A stretch of DNA of 12,971 nt from an uncultured Lachnospiraceae bacterium (GTDB lineage: Bacteria; Bacillota; Clostridia; Lachnospirales; Lachnospiraceae), in contig CALGGL010000004.1 of the NCBI GenBank assembly GCA_937915975.1, positions 1 to 12,971 of the forward strand, given 5' to 3'. The position numbers and the translations under genes were made by a program. Shown one piece after another: positions 7,472-12,971 of the stretch; the first letter of the stretch is position 1; each line of letters begins with the position of its first letter. Under the pieces are notes generated by a model. That model did not search any database, was not told the DNA's origin, and saw only the letters and a list, made by a program, of their open reading frames with translations.

Positions 7472-7500
7472 ATTATAACCAATATTTTATGATAATGCAA
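7472..7500 (-). promoter_or_regulatory. Candidate sigma-A promoter for the asp23-nusB-...-recN operon
   Basis: On the minus strand TTGCAT (7500-7495) is followed after exactly 17 nt by a perfect TATAAT (7477-7472). The -35 box matches only its TTG, but the -10 box and spacing are ideal. Transcription would start near 7465, leaving a leader of about 27 nt that contains AGGAGG. It lies in the 93-nt gap between spoIIIAH and the asp23-like gene, which separates sporulation genes from housekeeping genes. No convincing terminator was seen in this gap, so some read-through from spoIIIA is possible. Confidence 0.7.
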
Positions 7501-7531
7501 CAAAATCACATACAGATTTGCGAGATTACAA

Positions 7532-8173
7532 TCAATTCGACATTGTTGTTATAACTATCTGATCCACCGTACATCCCGTCTTTCTGACAACTATATCCTC
7601 TATCTGTGCTCTTTCTATATCTGTAAGCTCTGAATTACTCACAACCACATCAACCGAACTGTCACTGATGGAAACAATGGCATTATTAAATCCCTTTGCC
7701 ATAAGCATGGTTTCTGCGTCTGCTTCCTTTTCCATATCCTCGGTAAGCTTTACATAAGCTGCCGTCGCCTCCTGAACCACAGCCTCCTCCATACTGTCAC
7801 CGTTTATTATTTCAAGATAATACTCTTTACTCTTGGACCTTGCCTGTTCTCTGTTAAGTTTAATATTTACAAGACTGCTTGAAACATCCGCCGAAGTAAG
7901 TATAGCCTCACCTATATCCTCTTCGTCTGAATTGAGCTCAATATTTTCTTCCTCCTCCACATCATAAAGAGTAAGCTCTCCGTTTGCAACATCCACAGTC
8001 TCATCAGGCAAATTCGTCTCGGCAAAGGCTTCCTTATCCGCTTCGTTACCTGTATCATTACTCTTCTTTCCGAGATTTATATTATTACCGGAAAAGTTTA
8101 TGTAGCCTGCCACTCCGAGCAAAACTGTAAGAGCTGCTATTATAATCTGATTTTTCTTAAATGATTTTTTCAT
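7532..8173 (-). CDS. spoIIIAH: Stage III sporulation protein AH, SpoIIIQ-binding channel subunit
   Basis: SpoIIIAH is the mother-cell membrane protein whose extracellular domain binds forespore SpoIIQ across the intermembrane space; it resembles the YscJ/FliF ring proteins of secretion systems and flagella. The 213-residue protein has one N-terminal membrane segment (about 9-27), an acidic linker (about 40-90, rich in Glu and Asp) and a C-terminal ring-building domain (about 105-213) with AKGFNNAIVSISDSSVDVVV and ELTDIERAQIEDIVVRKTGC, both typical of the family. The ATG at 8173 has AGGAGG at 8192-8187; the 13-nt spacing is long, but an in-frame TGA four codons upstream rules out an earlier start. 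It is the last gene of the spoIIIA operon, 68 nt after spoIIIAG. Confidence 0.93.
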   Translation of the reverse strand: MKKSFKKNQIIIAALTVLLGVAGYINFSGNNINLGKKSNDTGNEADKEAFAETNLPDETVDVANGELTLYDVEEEENIELNSDEEDIGEAILTSADVSSSLVNIKLNREQARSKSKEYYLEIINGDSMEEAVVQEATAAYVKLTEDMEKEADAETMLMAKGFNNAIVSISDSSVDVVVSNSELTDIERAQIEDIVVRKTGCTVDQIVITTMSN

Positions 8174-8241
8174 AATAATAAATCAACCTCCTGATATTAA
8201 TATTTAACAACAATCCCCAAATTCAAAATAAACATTTTTAT

Positions 8242-8715
8242 CTATTTCTTAATCAAAACCGCCACCTTATGTGCCGGCAGATTAAAAAGTGCACATACCG
8301 CAAAGGATATATTTGCTGCCTCCTCACTATTTTTTATATCCGCTACAATCAAAACTCCATCCACACAAAAATCCCCACTGTATGAATTGTCTCCATATAA
8401 CGAGTTTCCGGTATTTTCTGAGTTTTTTAAAGAAATCATGACCTCCATGGAATCCTTTCCGTAGGATTTTTCAAGAATATCCTTAAGCTTATCCTCATAA
8501 TAAGCCACGTAGCCCGTATATTCTTCCATCTCATCCCGGCTATATTCTTCGGAATCGTTATAGCTGTAAGCTTTTTCCGAATCATTGTTCACGGAAAAAC
8601 TCTTATCCTTCTTTTCAGGCATAACAATAATAAGCAAAAGTATGCCTATTAAAATAAATGTGATGATTTTACTTGAATTACCCTTGAAATTTTTTAATAA
8701 AGAATTTAGCTCCAT
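8242..8715 (-). CDS. spoIIIAG: Stage III sporulation protein AG, channel ring subunit (shortened insert)
   Basis: SpoIIIAG forms a large ring in the intermembrane space of the mother cell-forespore channel. This protein has 157 residues, against about 229 in B. subtilis. One membrane segment (about 17-32) is followed by an acidic, Tyr- and Ser-rich linker (40-70), a helix with YEDKLKDILEKSYGKDSMEVMISL (73-96), and the conserved end DGVLIVADIKNSEEAANI...LFNLPAHKVAVLIKK (119-157). Between the ISLKNS strand and DGVLIVAD there are only about 20 residues, where the B. subtilis protein (from memory) has about 60 that build the beta-strand ring. The ATG at 8715 follows the spoIIIAF stop by 4 nt; a GGTGA overlapping that stop serves as ribosome binding site. 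Confidence 0.9.
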   Translation of the reverse strand: MELNSLLKNFKGNSSKIITFILIGILLLIIVMPEKKDKSFSVNNDSEKAYSYNDSEEYSRDEMEEYTGYVAYYEDKLKDILEKSYGKDSMEVMISLKNSENTGNSLYGDNSYSGDFCVDGVLIVADIKNSEEAANISFAVCALFNLPAHKVAVLIKK

Positions 8716-8719
8716 TATT

Positions 8720-9196
8720 TCACCGTCTTACTATATATATACTCTTCATATCAATTTTATAGACTTCATTAATATAATTTTTTAATACATTTTCATCAAA
8801 ATCACCCTTTACATATAAGGTAACACTGATTAGATTTCCGTTTTTATCCGTTATCAGCGAGACATCAAAAACCTCATACCCTTCCTTTATACAGCTTTCC
8901 TTTAATGCCTCCCCAAGCCCCAATTCATAATATGTGCTTTGCGAATAATCGACTGTTTTTTCCGAATCAAAAAAATCATTAAAATCCAGATAACTGTCTG
9001 CCTTATTGATCAATGCATCCATATCCTTATTACTAAGCCCAAACAATAAGAAAACCGGCCTTGCCAGCATTATCACAAGAATAAGCCCCATGTAAAAGGA
9101 CACATATCTTTCATAGCTTTTTCCGGGAACAAGCTTTAAAACAAGACCTGATAATAACAGATATATAACAAGCCCCTTCATCCATGAGGTAATCAT
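8720..9196 (-). CDS. spoIIIAF: Stage III sporulation protein AF
   Basis: SpoIIIAF is a mother-cell membrane subunit of the SpoIIIA channel with a ring-building-type soluble domain. From the ATG at 9196 it has 158 residues: two membrane segments (about 5-23 and 33-52) and a soluble C-terminal part (about 85-158) containing LGEALKESCIKEGYEV and the ending VLKNYINEVYKIDMKSIYIV, typical of the family. A longer frame to 9277 exists, but its extra 27 residues are translated from spoIIIAE sequence in another frame and do not look like the family N-terminus (MxxWxKxLxIYLLL). The ATG at 9196 overlaps the spoIIIAE stop (ATGA), and the GGTGGTGG in the last spoIIIAE codons serves as ribosome binding site. 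It is shorter than the B. subtilis protein (about 206). Confidence 0.9.
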   Translation of the reverse strand: MITSWMKGLVIYLLLSGLVLKLVPGKSYERYVSFYMGLILVIMLARPVFLLFGLSNKDMDALINKADSYLDFNDFFDSEKTVDYSQSTYYELGLGEALKESCIKEGYEVFDVSLITDKNGNLISVTLYVKGDFDENVLKNYINEVYKIDMKSIYIVRR

Positions 9197-10419
9197 AAAT
9201 AACCACCACCCGTGTTTGTAGCGTATGCCATGATTGCTATGGTCAGAATAAATAAAACAGCCGAGGAAAAAAGGCAAAGAAGTAAAAGCTTAATTCCGTT
9301 TGCAAGTCCTTCAAGCCCTTCTATATACCTTTTTTCGCCCACGGGCTGAAGAATAACCAAAGTAAGCCTTATAATAAGCATTACGAACAGAGTCTTTATA
9401 ACAGGTGCCATAGCTATAAGACAAATCAATATAATTCCCGCTATACCTATACTGTTTTTTACAACAATACCCGCCCCCAAAAAGGTCCCCGTCAAAACCG
9501 AAATCATACTTCCCGACGGAAGTGCCGAAACAATCCTGCCCGCAGCATTTTTGCCAATCAAATCAATATGCGGCTCAATAAGACTTTTAATTATATTAAG
9601 TCCCGCTATAAAAAAAACAACCGTCTTTAAAATCCAGTTAACAAGATTATTAATAAGCTTACACATTTTTGAAAAATAGTCTTCTTTATTAATGTTATTA
9701 ACAAGAGTTACAATAACAAAAAACCTTATCATGGGAATAATAATGTTTAGAATCACTGCTTCAACAAGCCATATTCCCACCATAATTATTCCGTACATGG
9801 AAGCGGCCGATGATGTATGCCCGACAAAATTAATCGCCAAAGCATATACGGGTATAATAAGCTTTATCATAGTTATTACTGCCTTTATGGAGTCTTCAAC
9901 CATTTCTGCGGTAACCATAAATGAAGTTAGCATTATTGCGGTAATTATAAGATACGTTATGTAAAAGCCGTTCTCTGCTATGAATCCGTTACCCATACTG
10001 CCGGAAAGATTAACAAAGATTGAACCAAGCAATACTATCGATATAAGCATCAGCATCAAATTCTTATTATCTTCTATCTCGCCAAGTAAAGTCTCCTTTA
10101 TAATTTTTTCGAACCTGACTTTAATACCTTTGGTATCGTCCTTGGTTATATCCTTTATCATATCCTTAACACTTACATTTAACCTTATTCCGCTGTTTTT
10201 CAATCCCCGATCCAAACTGTCAAGCTCCAATTCATCATATATACTGTTATATGTATCATCCTGTGTCCGGTCATCCTCATCTGTCGAATCATTGTCATTT
10301 ATTGTTATCATTTCAAAATCACATCGAAATAATGTCTCTTTTTTCAATTGCATACTCATAATATCAGGACAAAATACAAGAATAAAAATGATATTGTATC
10401 CTATAGTTCCAAGCTTCAC
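9193..10419 (-). CDS. spoIIIAE: Stage III sporulation protein AE, multispanning membrane subunit
   Basis: SpoIIIAE is the largest membrane subunit of the SpoIIIA complex and is needed for forespore integrity after engulfment. The 408-residue protein has a signal-like hydrophobic N-terminus (about 5-20), a very acidic extracytoplasmic stretch (40-70), an amphipathic segment (80-118) and then about seven hydrophobic spans from residue 120 to 400. Conserved-looking features include PVYALAINFVG (190-200), AAGRIVSALPSG (292-303) and LQPVGEKRYIEGLEGLANGIKLLL (357-380). The start is GTG at 10419, with AGGTG 5 nt upstream that overlaps the spoIIIAD stop (4-nt gap). The 3' end overlaps spoIIIAF by 4 nt. 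The family fits by both topology and motif; I am sure of the identity, less so of the exact number of spans. Confidence 0.94.
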   Translation of the reverse strand: MKLGTIGYNIIFILVFCPDIMSMQLKKETLFRCDFEMITINDNDSTDEDDRTQDDTYNSIYDELELDSLDRGLKNSGIRLNVSVKDMIKDITKDDTKGIKVRFEKIIKETLLGEIEDNKNLMLMLISIVLLGSIFVNLSGSMGNGFIAENGFYITYLIITAIMLTSFMVTAEMVEDSIKAVITMIKLIIPVYALAINFVGHTSSAASMYGIIMVGIWLVEAVILNIIIPMIRFFVIVTLVNNINKEDYFSKMCKLINNLVNWILKTVVFFIAGLNIIKSLIEPHIDLIGKNAAGRIVSALPSGSMISVLTGTFLGAGIVVKNSIGIAGIILICLIAMAPVIKTLFVMLIIRLTLVILQPVGEKRYIEGLEGLANGIKLLLLCLFSSAVLFILTIAIMAYATNTGGGYL

Positions 10420-10423
10420 ACAA

Positions 10424-10810
10424 TCACCTCATTAAATCGATAATGATATCAATAACCTGTCCGAGAACAGGAAGTGAAACCATAAGCATGGTCAGCTTTC
10501 CCAGAAGCTCAATCTGTGAAGCTACCGAACCATATCCGGCATCCTTACTGATACCGGCCGCAAATTCACATATATATGCTATACCGATAAGCTTAAGCAG
10601 AATAACTATATATGTCTTGTCCATATTGACATTAAGTGATATGGTTCTGATTCTTGTTATGATAAGCTTCATTCTTTCCACACATATGGCTATAATTGTA
10701 AGACCGAGACCCAGACTTATAATACTGCTTATCTCAGGATTTCGTCCCTTTAAACTAAGTGCAAGTATAACGGCAATTATAATTAATGCCATCAAAACAC
10801 CGATATTCAA
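10424..10810 (-). CDS. spoIIIAD: Stage III sporulation protein AD
   Basis: SpoIIIAD is a small integral membrane subunit of the SpoIIIA channel. The 128-residue protein has four hydrophobic segments (about 4-19, 29-47, 66-86 and 103-124) and the conserved KLIGIAYICEFAAGISKDAGYGSVASQIELLGK (73-105). The start is TTG at 10810, preceded by AGGGGTGG 4 nt upstream. An ATG six codons later also has a weak site, but the TTG start aligns residue for residue with the B. subtilis protein up to the conserved LAL-K-P segment (from memory), so I prefer it. The gene follows spoIIIAC after 27 nt and is 4 nt from spoIIIAE. Confidence 0.93.
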   Translation of the reverse strand: MNIGVLMALIIIAVILALSLKGRNPEISSIISLGLGLTIIAICVERMKLIITRIRTISLNVNMDKTYIVILLKLIGIAYICEFAAGISKDAGYGSVASQIELLGKLTMLMVSLPVLGQVIDIIIDLMR

Positions 10811-10837
10811 AAAACCACCCCTGATCAGATATTATTT

Positions 10838-11032
10838 TCAAAAATTAAACAGACTGTTGATATCCCTAAAGAGCTGATATATGTAAGGAACCACCCATGA
10901 CAGTACAATAATAAGCCCGGTCAGACTTACAAGATATGCCTGATCGTCTCTTCCGGAATGCTTAAGAACCTGATTAAGCAGTGCAACAACTATACCTACT
11001 GCCGCAATCTTGAAAATAAGTGAAACAGTCAT
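10838..11032 (-). CDS. spoIIIAC: Stage III sporulation protein AC
   Basis: A 64-residue membrane protein with two hydrophobic segments (about 3-21 and 32-53) joined by the conserved loop LNQVLKHSGRDDQAYLVSLTG (19-39), which is the hallmark of SpoIIIAC. It is a subunit of the mother-cell SpoIIIA channel and is always next to spoIIIAD. The ATG at 11032 has AAGGGG 7 nt upstream. It lies 26 nt after spoIIIAB. Size and loop match the family exactly, so no other assignment is likely. Confidence 0.94.
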   Translation of the reverse strand: MTVSLIFKIAAVGIVVALLNQVLKHSGRDDQAYLVSLTGLIIVLSWVVPYIYQLFRDINSLFNF

Positions 11033-11058
11033 AATAAATCCCCTTAAGTCAAAAAAAA

Positions 11059-11655
11059 TTATACAAGCACCATTACAACAAGAATCCCAAATACAGCTCC
11101 GGCTACCACCGAAATTCTTATCCTGTCTTTAAGACCGCAATTTATGTCATTAATCCGGTTATGAATATTTAAAAGAAAAAGCTCAATACCCGCCCTATGT
11201 GCCTCAATATCCATATATCCGAGTGTTTGTCCAAGTGATTTAAGTTCTTCCATATCGCTGTCATTAAGAAAAGTATCATCTTGAAGTCTGACAAGCGATT
11301 CACACCATATCCTATAAAAATCACAACTCTTATAATCCGTATCACAGCTAAAATTCATCTCATCATATGCTTCATCTTCATAATAAGGATAAGCATCGGA
11401 ATTATTAATATTATCCTTAAGCATAATTTCAAGCTCCAGAAGCCAGTCAGAAAAAGGCTTATCCGTTTTTTGGGCTGCACTTCCGAAAGCTTCGGACATA
11501 ACGGAATGTCTGTACCTTATCTCACTTTCAAGATACATCACAATCCTTTCCAAAGTTCTCAGGTCATCCCTTCTTTTTCGGATTTTTACGGCATTATTTA
11601 TTCCAAATAACAGAGAGCCTCCCATAACCAGACATACACCGGCTAATTTGCACAC
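11059..11655 (-). CDS. spoIIIAB: Stage III sporulation protein AB, with an extra acidic segment
   Basis: SpoIIIAB is a membrane-anchored subunit of the SpoIIIA complex that resembles GspF-type secretion proteins and is thought to act with the SpoIIIAA ATPase. The protein has 198 residues (about 171 in B. subtilis). N-terminal membrane segment 3-20, then KRRDDLRTLERIVMYLESEIRYRH (27-50) and MSEAFGSAA (53-61), family signatures; LGQTLGYMDIEAH (141-153) and a C-terminal membrane segment (179-197). Residues 82-112 are an acidic, Tyr-rich stretch (NINNSDAYPYYEDEAYDE...) that the family usually lacks. The start is GTG at 11655; it overlaps spoIIIAA by 13 nt and has no visible ribosome binding site, so translation probably depends on coupling to spoIIIAA. 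The start aligns with the usual N-terminus, so I keep it. Confidence 0.92.
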   Translation of the reverse strand: MCKLAGVCLVMGGSLLFGINNAVKIRKRRDDLRTLERIVMYLESEIRYRHSVMSEAFGSAAQKTDKPFSDWLLELEIMLKDNINNSDAYPYYEDEAYDEMNFSCDTDYKSCDFYRIWCESLVRLQDDTFLNDSDMEELKSLGQTLGYMDIEAHRAGIELFLLNIHNRINDINCGLKDRIRISVVAGAVFGILVVMVLV

Positions 11656-12413
11656 AAATACGATTGAAGTAATAATTCATTACCCCTTTCATCAAATATG
11701 TTTTTAATCTTACCGATACTGTCTTTTCCACCAAGCACTATATACCTTTCAAATGCCTTTTCATCCACGAGCTTTCTCAAAACAGGCTTGGTCCTTACAT
11801 CATCTATTGAGTATCCGTGCACTGTGGCAAGTATACTGCACCCGCAATTAATTACATACGATATAACATCTATATCTTCTCTGCTTCCTATCTCATCAAC
11901 CGCCATAACCTTTGGATTCATGGATCTTAACATCATAAGCATCCCCTCTGCCTTTGGGCAGCAGTCAAGTACATCAGTTCTCATTCCAAGATCATTTTGA
12001 GGAATACCCAGATAAGAAGCCCCTATCTCGGAACGTTCATCCACTACCCCCACATTGAAACCTTTGTGCTTGGTATCCCCATCTGATATTAGTCTTACTA
12101 TATCTCTTAAAAGGGTTGTCTTCCCTCCCCCCGGGGGAGAAATGATCAGTGTATGACATATATTTCTTCCCTCATATATGTAGGGAAGAACCTTAACCCC
12201 ACAGCCCTTTTTCTCATGGGACATACGAATATTAATAAAGGATATGTTTTTAACACTTCTTATCCCGCCATGGTCTAATATTACCCTGCCTGCAATTCCA
12301 ATCCTATGCCCTCCCTGGACTGTTATGAAGCCCTGTCTTATCTCATCCTCATAGGCATACAGAGAGTAATTGCTAATATATTCAAGCGTCTCCTTAATAT
12401 CTCTCTGTTTCAC
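11643..12413 (-). CDS. spoIIIAA: Stage III sporulation protein AA ATPase, reading frame lacking its N-terminal part
   Basis: SpoIIIAA is the cytoplasmic secretion-type ATPase of the mother-cell SpoIIIA complex. This frame codes for 256 residues from a GTG at 12413; the family usually has about 300 or more. It retains SLYAYEDEIRQGFITVQGGHRIGIAG (17-42), Walker A SPPGGGKTTLLRD (92-104, K98), VVDERSEI (123-130), DVLDCCPKAEGMLMMLRSM (147-165) and Walker B VMAVDEIG (169-176), so the ATPase core looks intact. Homology continues upstream of the GTG in frame (EDGYIV) but stops at an in-frame TGA at about 12446. The conserved EIRLR-type block is missing, and the likely true N-terminus is in another frame (see next entry). 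GAGGATGG lies about 7-14 nt before the GTG, so a truncated protein could still be made. It may be a recent pseudogene or reflect a sequence error. Confidence 0.88.
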   Translation of the reverse strand: MKQRDIKETLEYISNYSLYAYEDEIRQGFITVQGGHRIGIAGRVILDHGGIRSVKNISFINIRMSHEKKGCGVKVLPYIYEGRNICHTLIISPPGGGKTTLLRDIVRLISDGDTKHKGFNVGVVDERSEIGASYLGIPQNDLGMRTDVLDCCPKAEGMLMMLRSMNPKVMAVDEIGSREDIDVISYVINCGCSILATVHGYSIDDVRTKPVLRKLVDEKAFERYIVLGGKDSIGKIKNIFDERGNELLLQSYLCAN

Positions 12414-12436
12414 AATATATCCATCCTCAGCATGTC

Positions 12437-12529
12437 CTACTGCAGGTCATTAAAATCTATCTGCATCCTTGTAACAATCTCTCTAAGCCTTGCAGACAAT
12501 ATCTTCACAAGTTCATTCCTTCTGCTCAT
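12437..12529 (-). pseudogene. Detached N-terminal fragment of spoIIIAA (30 codons, ends at TAG)
   Basis: An ATG at 12529 opens a 30-codon frame, MSRRNELVKILSARLREIVT followed by RMQIDFNDLQ, ending at TAG (12439-12437). The helical, Arg-rich wording and the closing FNDLQ resemble the beginning of SpoIIIAA, where the chain normally continues with an EIRLR-type motif. The start has the best ribosome binding site in the area (AGGAGGAGG at 12542-12534) and lies about 33 nt after the predicted start of transcription, so this is very likely the original spoIIIAA start. The downstream ATPase is in another frame, and some 20 to 45 codons of the usual protein appear to be absent between the two pieces (estimated from remembered homologues). 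A deletion with frameshift is the simplest reading; a real leader peptide is possible. Confidence 0.65.
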
Positions 12530-12533
12530 ATAA

Positions 12534-12542
12534 CCTCCTCCT
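12534..12542 (-). promoter_or_regulatory. Strong ribosome binding site in front of the original spoIIIAA start
   Basis: AGGAGGAGG is followed after TTAT by the ATG at 12529. Its strength and position show that translation of the first spoIIIA cistron begins here and not at the downstream GTG, which matters for judging the gene as broken. Confidence 0.8.
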
Positions 12543-12569
12543 ATCAATGTCCACTCTTCTCATAGTCCT

Positions 12570-12598
12570 AATATATGTTGTCACCCCACCAAATATTA
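12570..12598 (-). promoter_or_regulatory. Candidate sigma-E promoter of the spoIIIA operon
   Basis: On the minus strand TAATATT (12598-12592) is followed after 14 nt by CATATATT (12577-12570). Sigma-E promoters in B. subtilis have about KMATATT, a spacer of 13-15 nt and CATACANT, so only one conserved -10 position differs. Transcription would begin near 12562, about 33 nt before the spoIIIAA ATG. spoIIIA is a known sigma-E operon, so the prediction agrees with the biology. Confidence 0.78.
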
Positions 12599-12603
12599 CT
12601 TGA

Positions 12604-12642
12604 GTAAATTAGAAAACCACAGGAGAATGTTCTCCTGTGGTT
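12604..12642 (-). terminator. Intrinsic terminator of efp
   Basis: An inverted repeat of at least 12 bp (left arm from 12615, right arm to 12642; core AACCACAGGAGA / TCTCCTGTGGTT, 4-nt loop) lies 36 nt after the efp stop codon. On the minus strand the stem is followed by TTCTAATTTA, a moderate U-rich tail; on the plus strand no such tail follows, so it points away from efp as expected. It ends just before the -35 box of the spoIIIA promoter and insulates that operon from efp. Confidence 0.85.
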
Positions 12643-12678
12643 CCAATTACAATATGAAATTCAGTATTCAATCAATCT

Positions 12679-12971
12679 TTATGCTCTTGAAAGATATTCT
12701 CCTGTTCGTGTATCAATGGAAATCTTGTCTCCCTGATTAACAAATAAAGGAACATTAAGTGTAGCTCCTGTCTCAACAGTACATGGCTTTGTGGCACCTG
12801 TAGCTGTGTTACCCTTAACACCCGGCTCACACTCTGTAACCTCTAACACAACCGTAATCTCCGGCTCAATTGCGAATACATTACCTGAATGGGAAACAAC
12901 CTTAACATTCTCATTCTCTCTAACAAACTTAAGAGAATCACCAACTACATCTGCACCCAAAGCGATCTGAT
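12679..12971 (-). CDS. efp: Elongation factor P, C-terminal part (starts outside the window)
   Basis: EF-P enters the ribosomal E site and relieves stalling at consecutive prolines. Only the last 96 codons are present, covering the second and third OB-type domains. The visible protein contains [20 protein letters not shown], then [42 protein letters not shown] and the invariant ending [17 protein letters not shown], which identify the gene clearly. The frame is open to the window edge (upstream residues read [11 protein letters not shown]), so the TTG at 12960 is not a real start. The N-terminal modified residue cannot be seen. efp directly upstream of spoIIIA is the same order as in B. subtilis, here separated by a terminator and a sigma-E promoter. 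Confidence 0.96.
   Translation of the reverse strand, partial: QIALGADVVGDSLKFVRENENVKVVSHSGNVFAIEPEITVVLEVTECEPGVKGNTATGATKPCTVETGATLNVPLFVNQGDKISIDTRTGEYLSRA

Noticed and set aside
7503..7531. Possible terminator after spoIIIAH
   Set aside because: Only a 5-6-bp AT-rich stem with no proper U-tract is visible; I do not call it.
9197..9277. A 27-codon longer SpoIIIAF start
   Set aside because: The extra residues come from the out-of-frame 3' end of spoIIIAE; the ATG at 9196 with the ATGA overlap gives the normal family N-terminus.
12125..12139. GC-rich run (six C followed by five G) in spoIIIAA as a possible slippage or frameshift site
   Set aside because: It encodes the Pro-Pro-Gly-Gly-Gly-Lys of Walker A, and the frame is continuous on both sides, so the composition is explained by the protein.
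12679..12960. A 93-codon gene starting at TTG 12960
   Set aside because: The frame is open to the window edge and the protein is the C-terminal two thirds of EF-P, so this is not a true start.
1..12971. A hidden new system such as a defence island, retron, toxin-antitoxin pair or mobile element
   Set aside because: Nearly every base is occupied by genes of a conserved chromosomal block, with no foreign composition, terminal repeats or unexplained genes.

Overview
The window is a stretch of a low-GC, AT-rich Firmicutes chromosome in which every convincing gene lies on the minus strand. Gene order, protein wording and the full spoIIIA set point to an endospore-lineage clostridium, most likely a Lachnospiraceae member (inferred from family resemblance, not a database search). 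In transcription order, from the high to the low coordinate, the genes are: efp (3' part only), spoIIIAA to spoIIIAH, an Asp23/YqhY-like gene, nusB, xseA, xseB, ispA, dxs, tlyA, nadK, argR and recN (5' part only). This matches the long conserved block known from Bacillus subtilis (efp, spoIIIA, yqhY, nusB, xseAB, yqiD, dxs, yqxC, ahrC, recN). Here accB/accC and folD are absent from their usual places, and nadK sits between tlyA and argR.

Region 1 (about 12600-12971) holds the end of efp and a strong hairpin terminator. Region 2 (7532-12598) is the spoIIIA sporulation operon, which encodes the mother-cell part of the SpoIIIA-SpoIIQ channel between mother cell and forespore. A very good sigma-E-type promoter precedes it. 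The first gene, the ATPase spoIIIAA, is broken at its 5' end: a 30-codon N-terminal piece with an excellent ribosome binding site ends at TAG, and the rest of the protein lies in another frame with part of the usual N-terminal domain missing. The other seven genes look intact, although SpoIIIAG lacks most of the insert found in the B. subtilis protein and SpoIIIAB carries an extra acidic segment.

Region 3 (1-7500) is a housekeeping operon with its own sigma-A-like promoter in front of the asp23 gene. It joins transcription antitermination (NusB), exonuclease VII (XseA/XseB), the start of isoprenoid synthesis (Dxs, IspA), a hemolysin/rRNA methyltransferase-type protein (TlyA), NAD kinase, the arginine repressor and the RecN repair protein. 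Several genes overlap or abut, which suggests translational coupling. Inside nusB is a perfect 20-bp inverted repeat with an 8-nt loop, the most striking non-coding structure in the window.

I see no CRISPR array, mobile element, tRNA, rRNA, defence island or clearly new gene system. No gene-free stretch exceeds 300 bases. The observations most worth following are the nusB hairpin, the broken spoIIIAA and the shortened SpoIIIAG.
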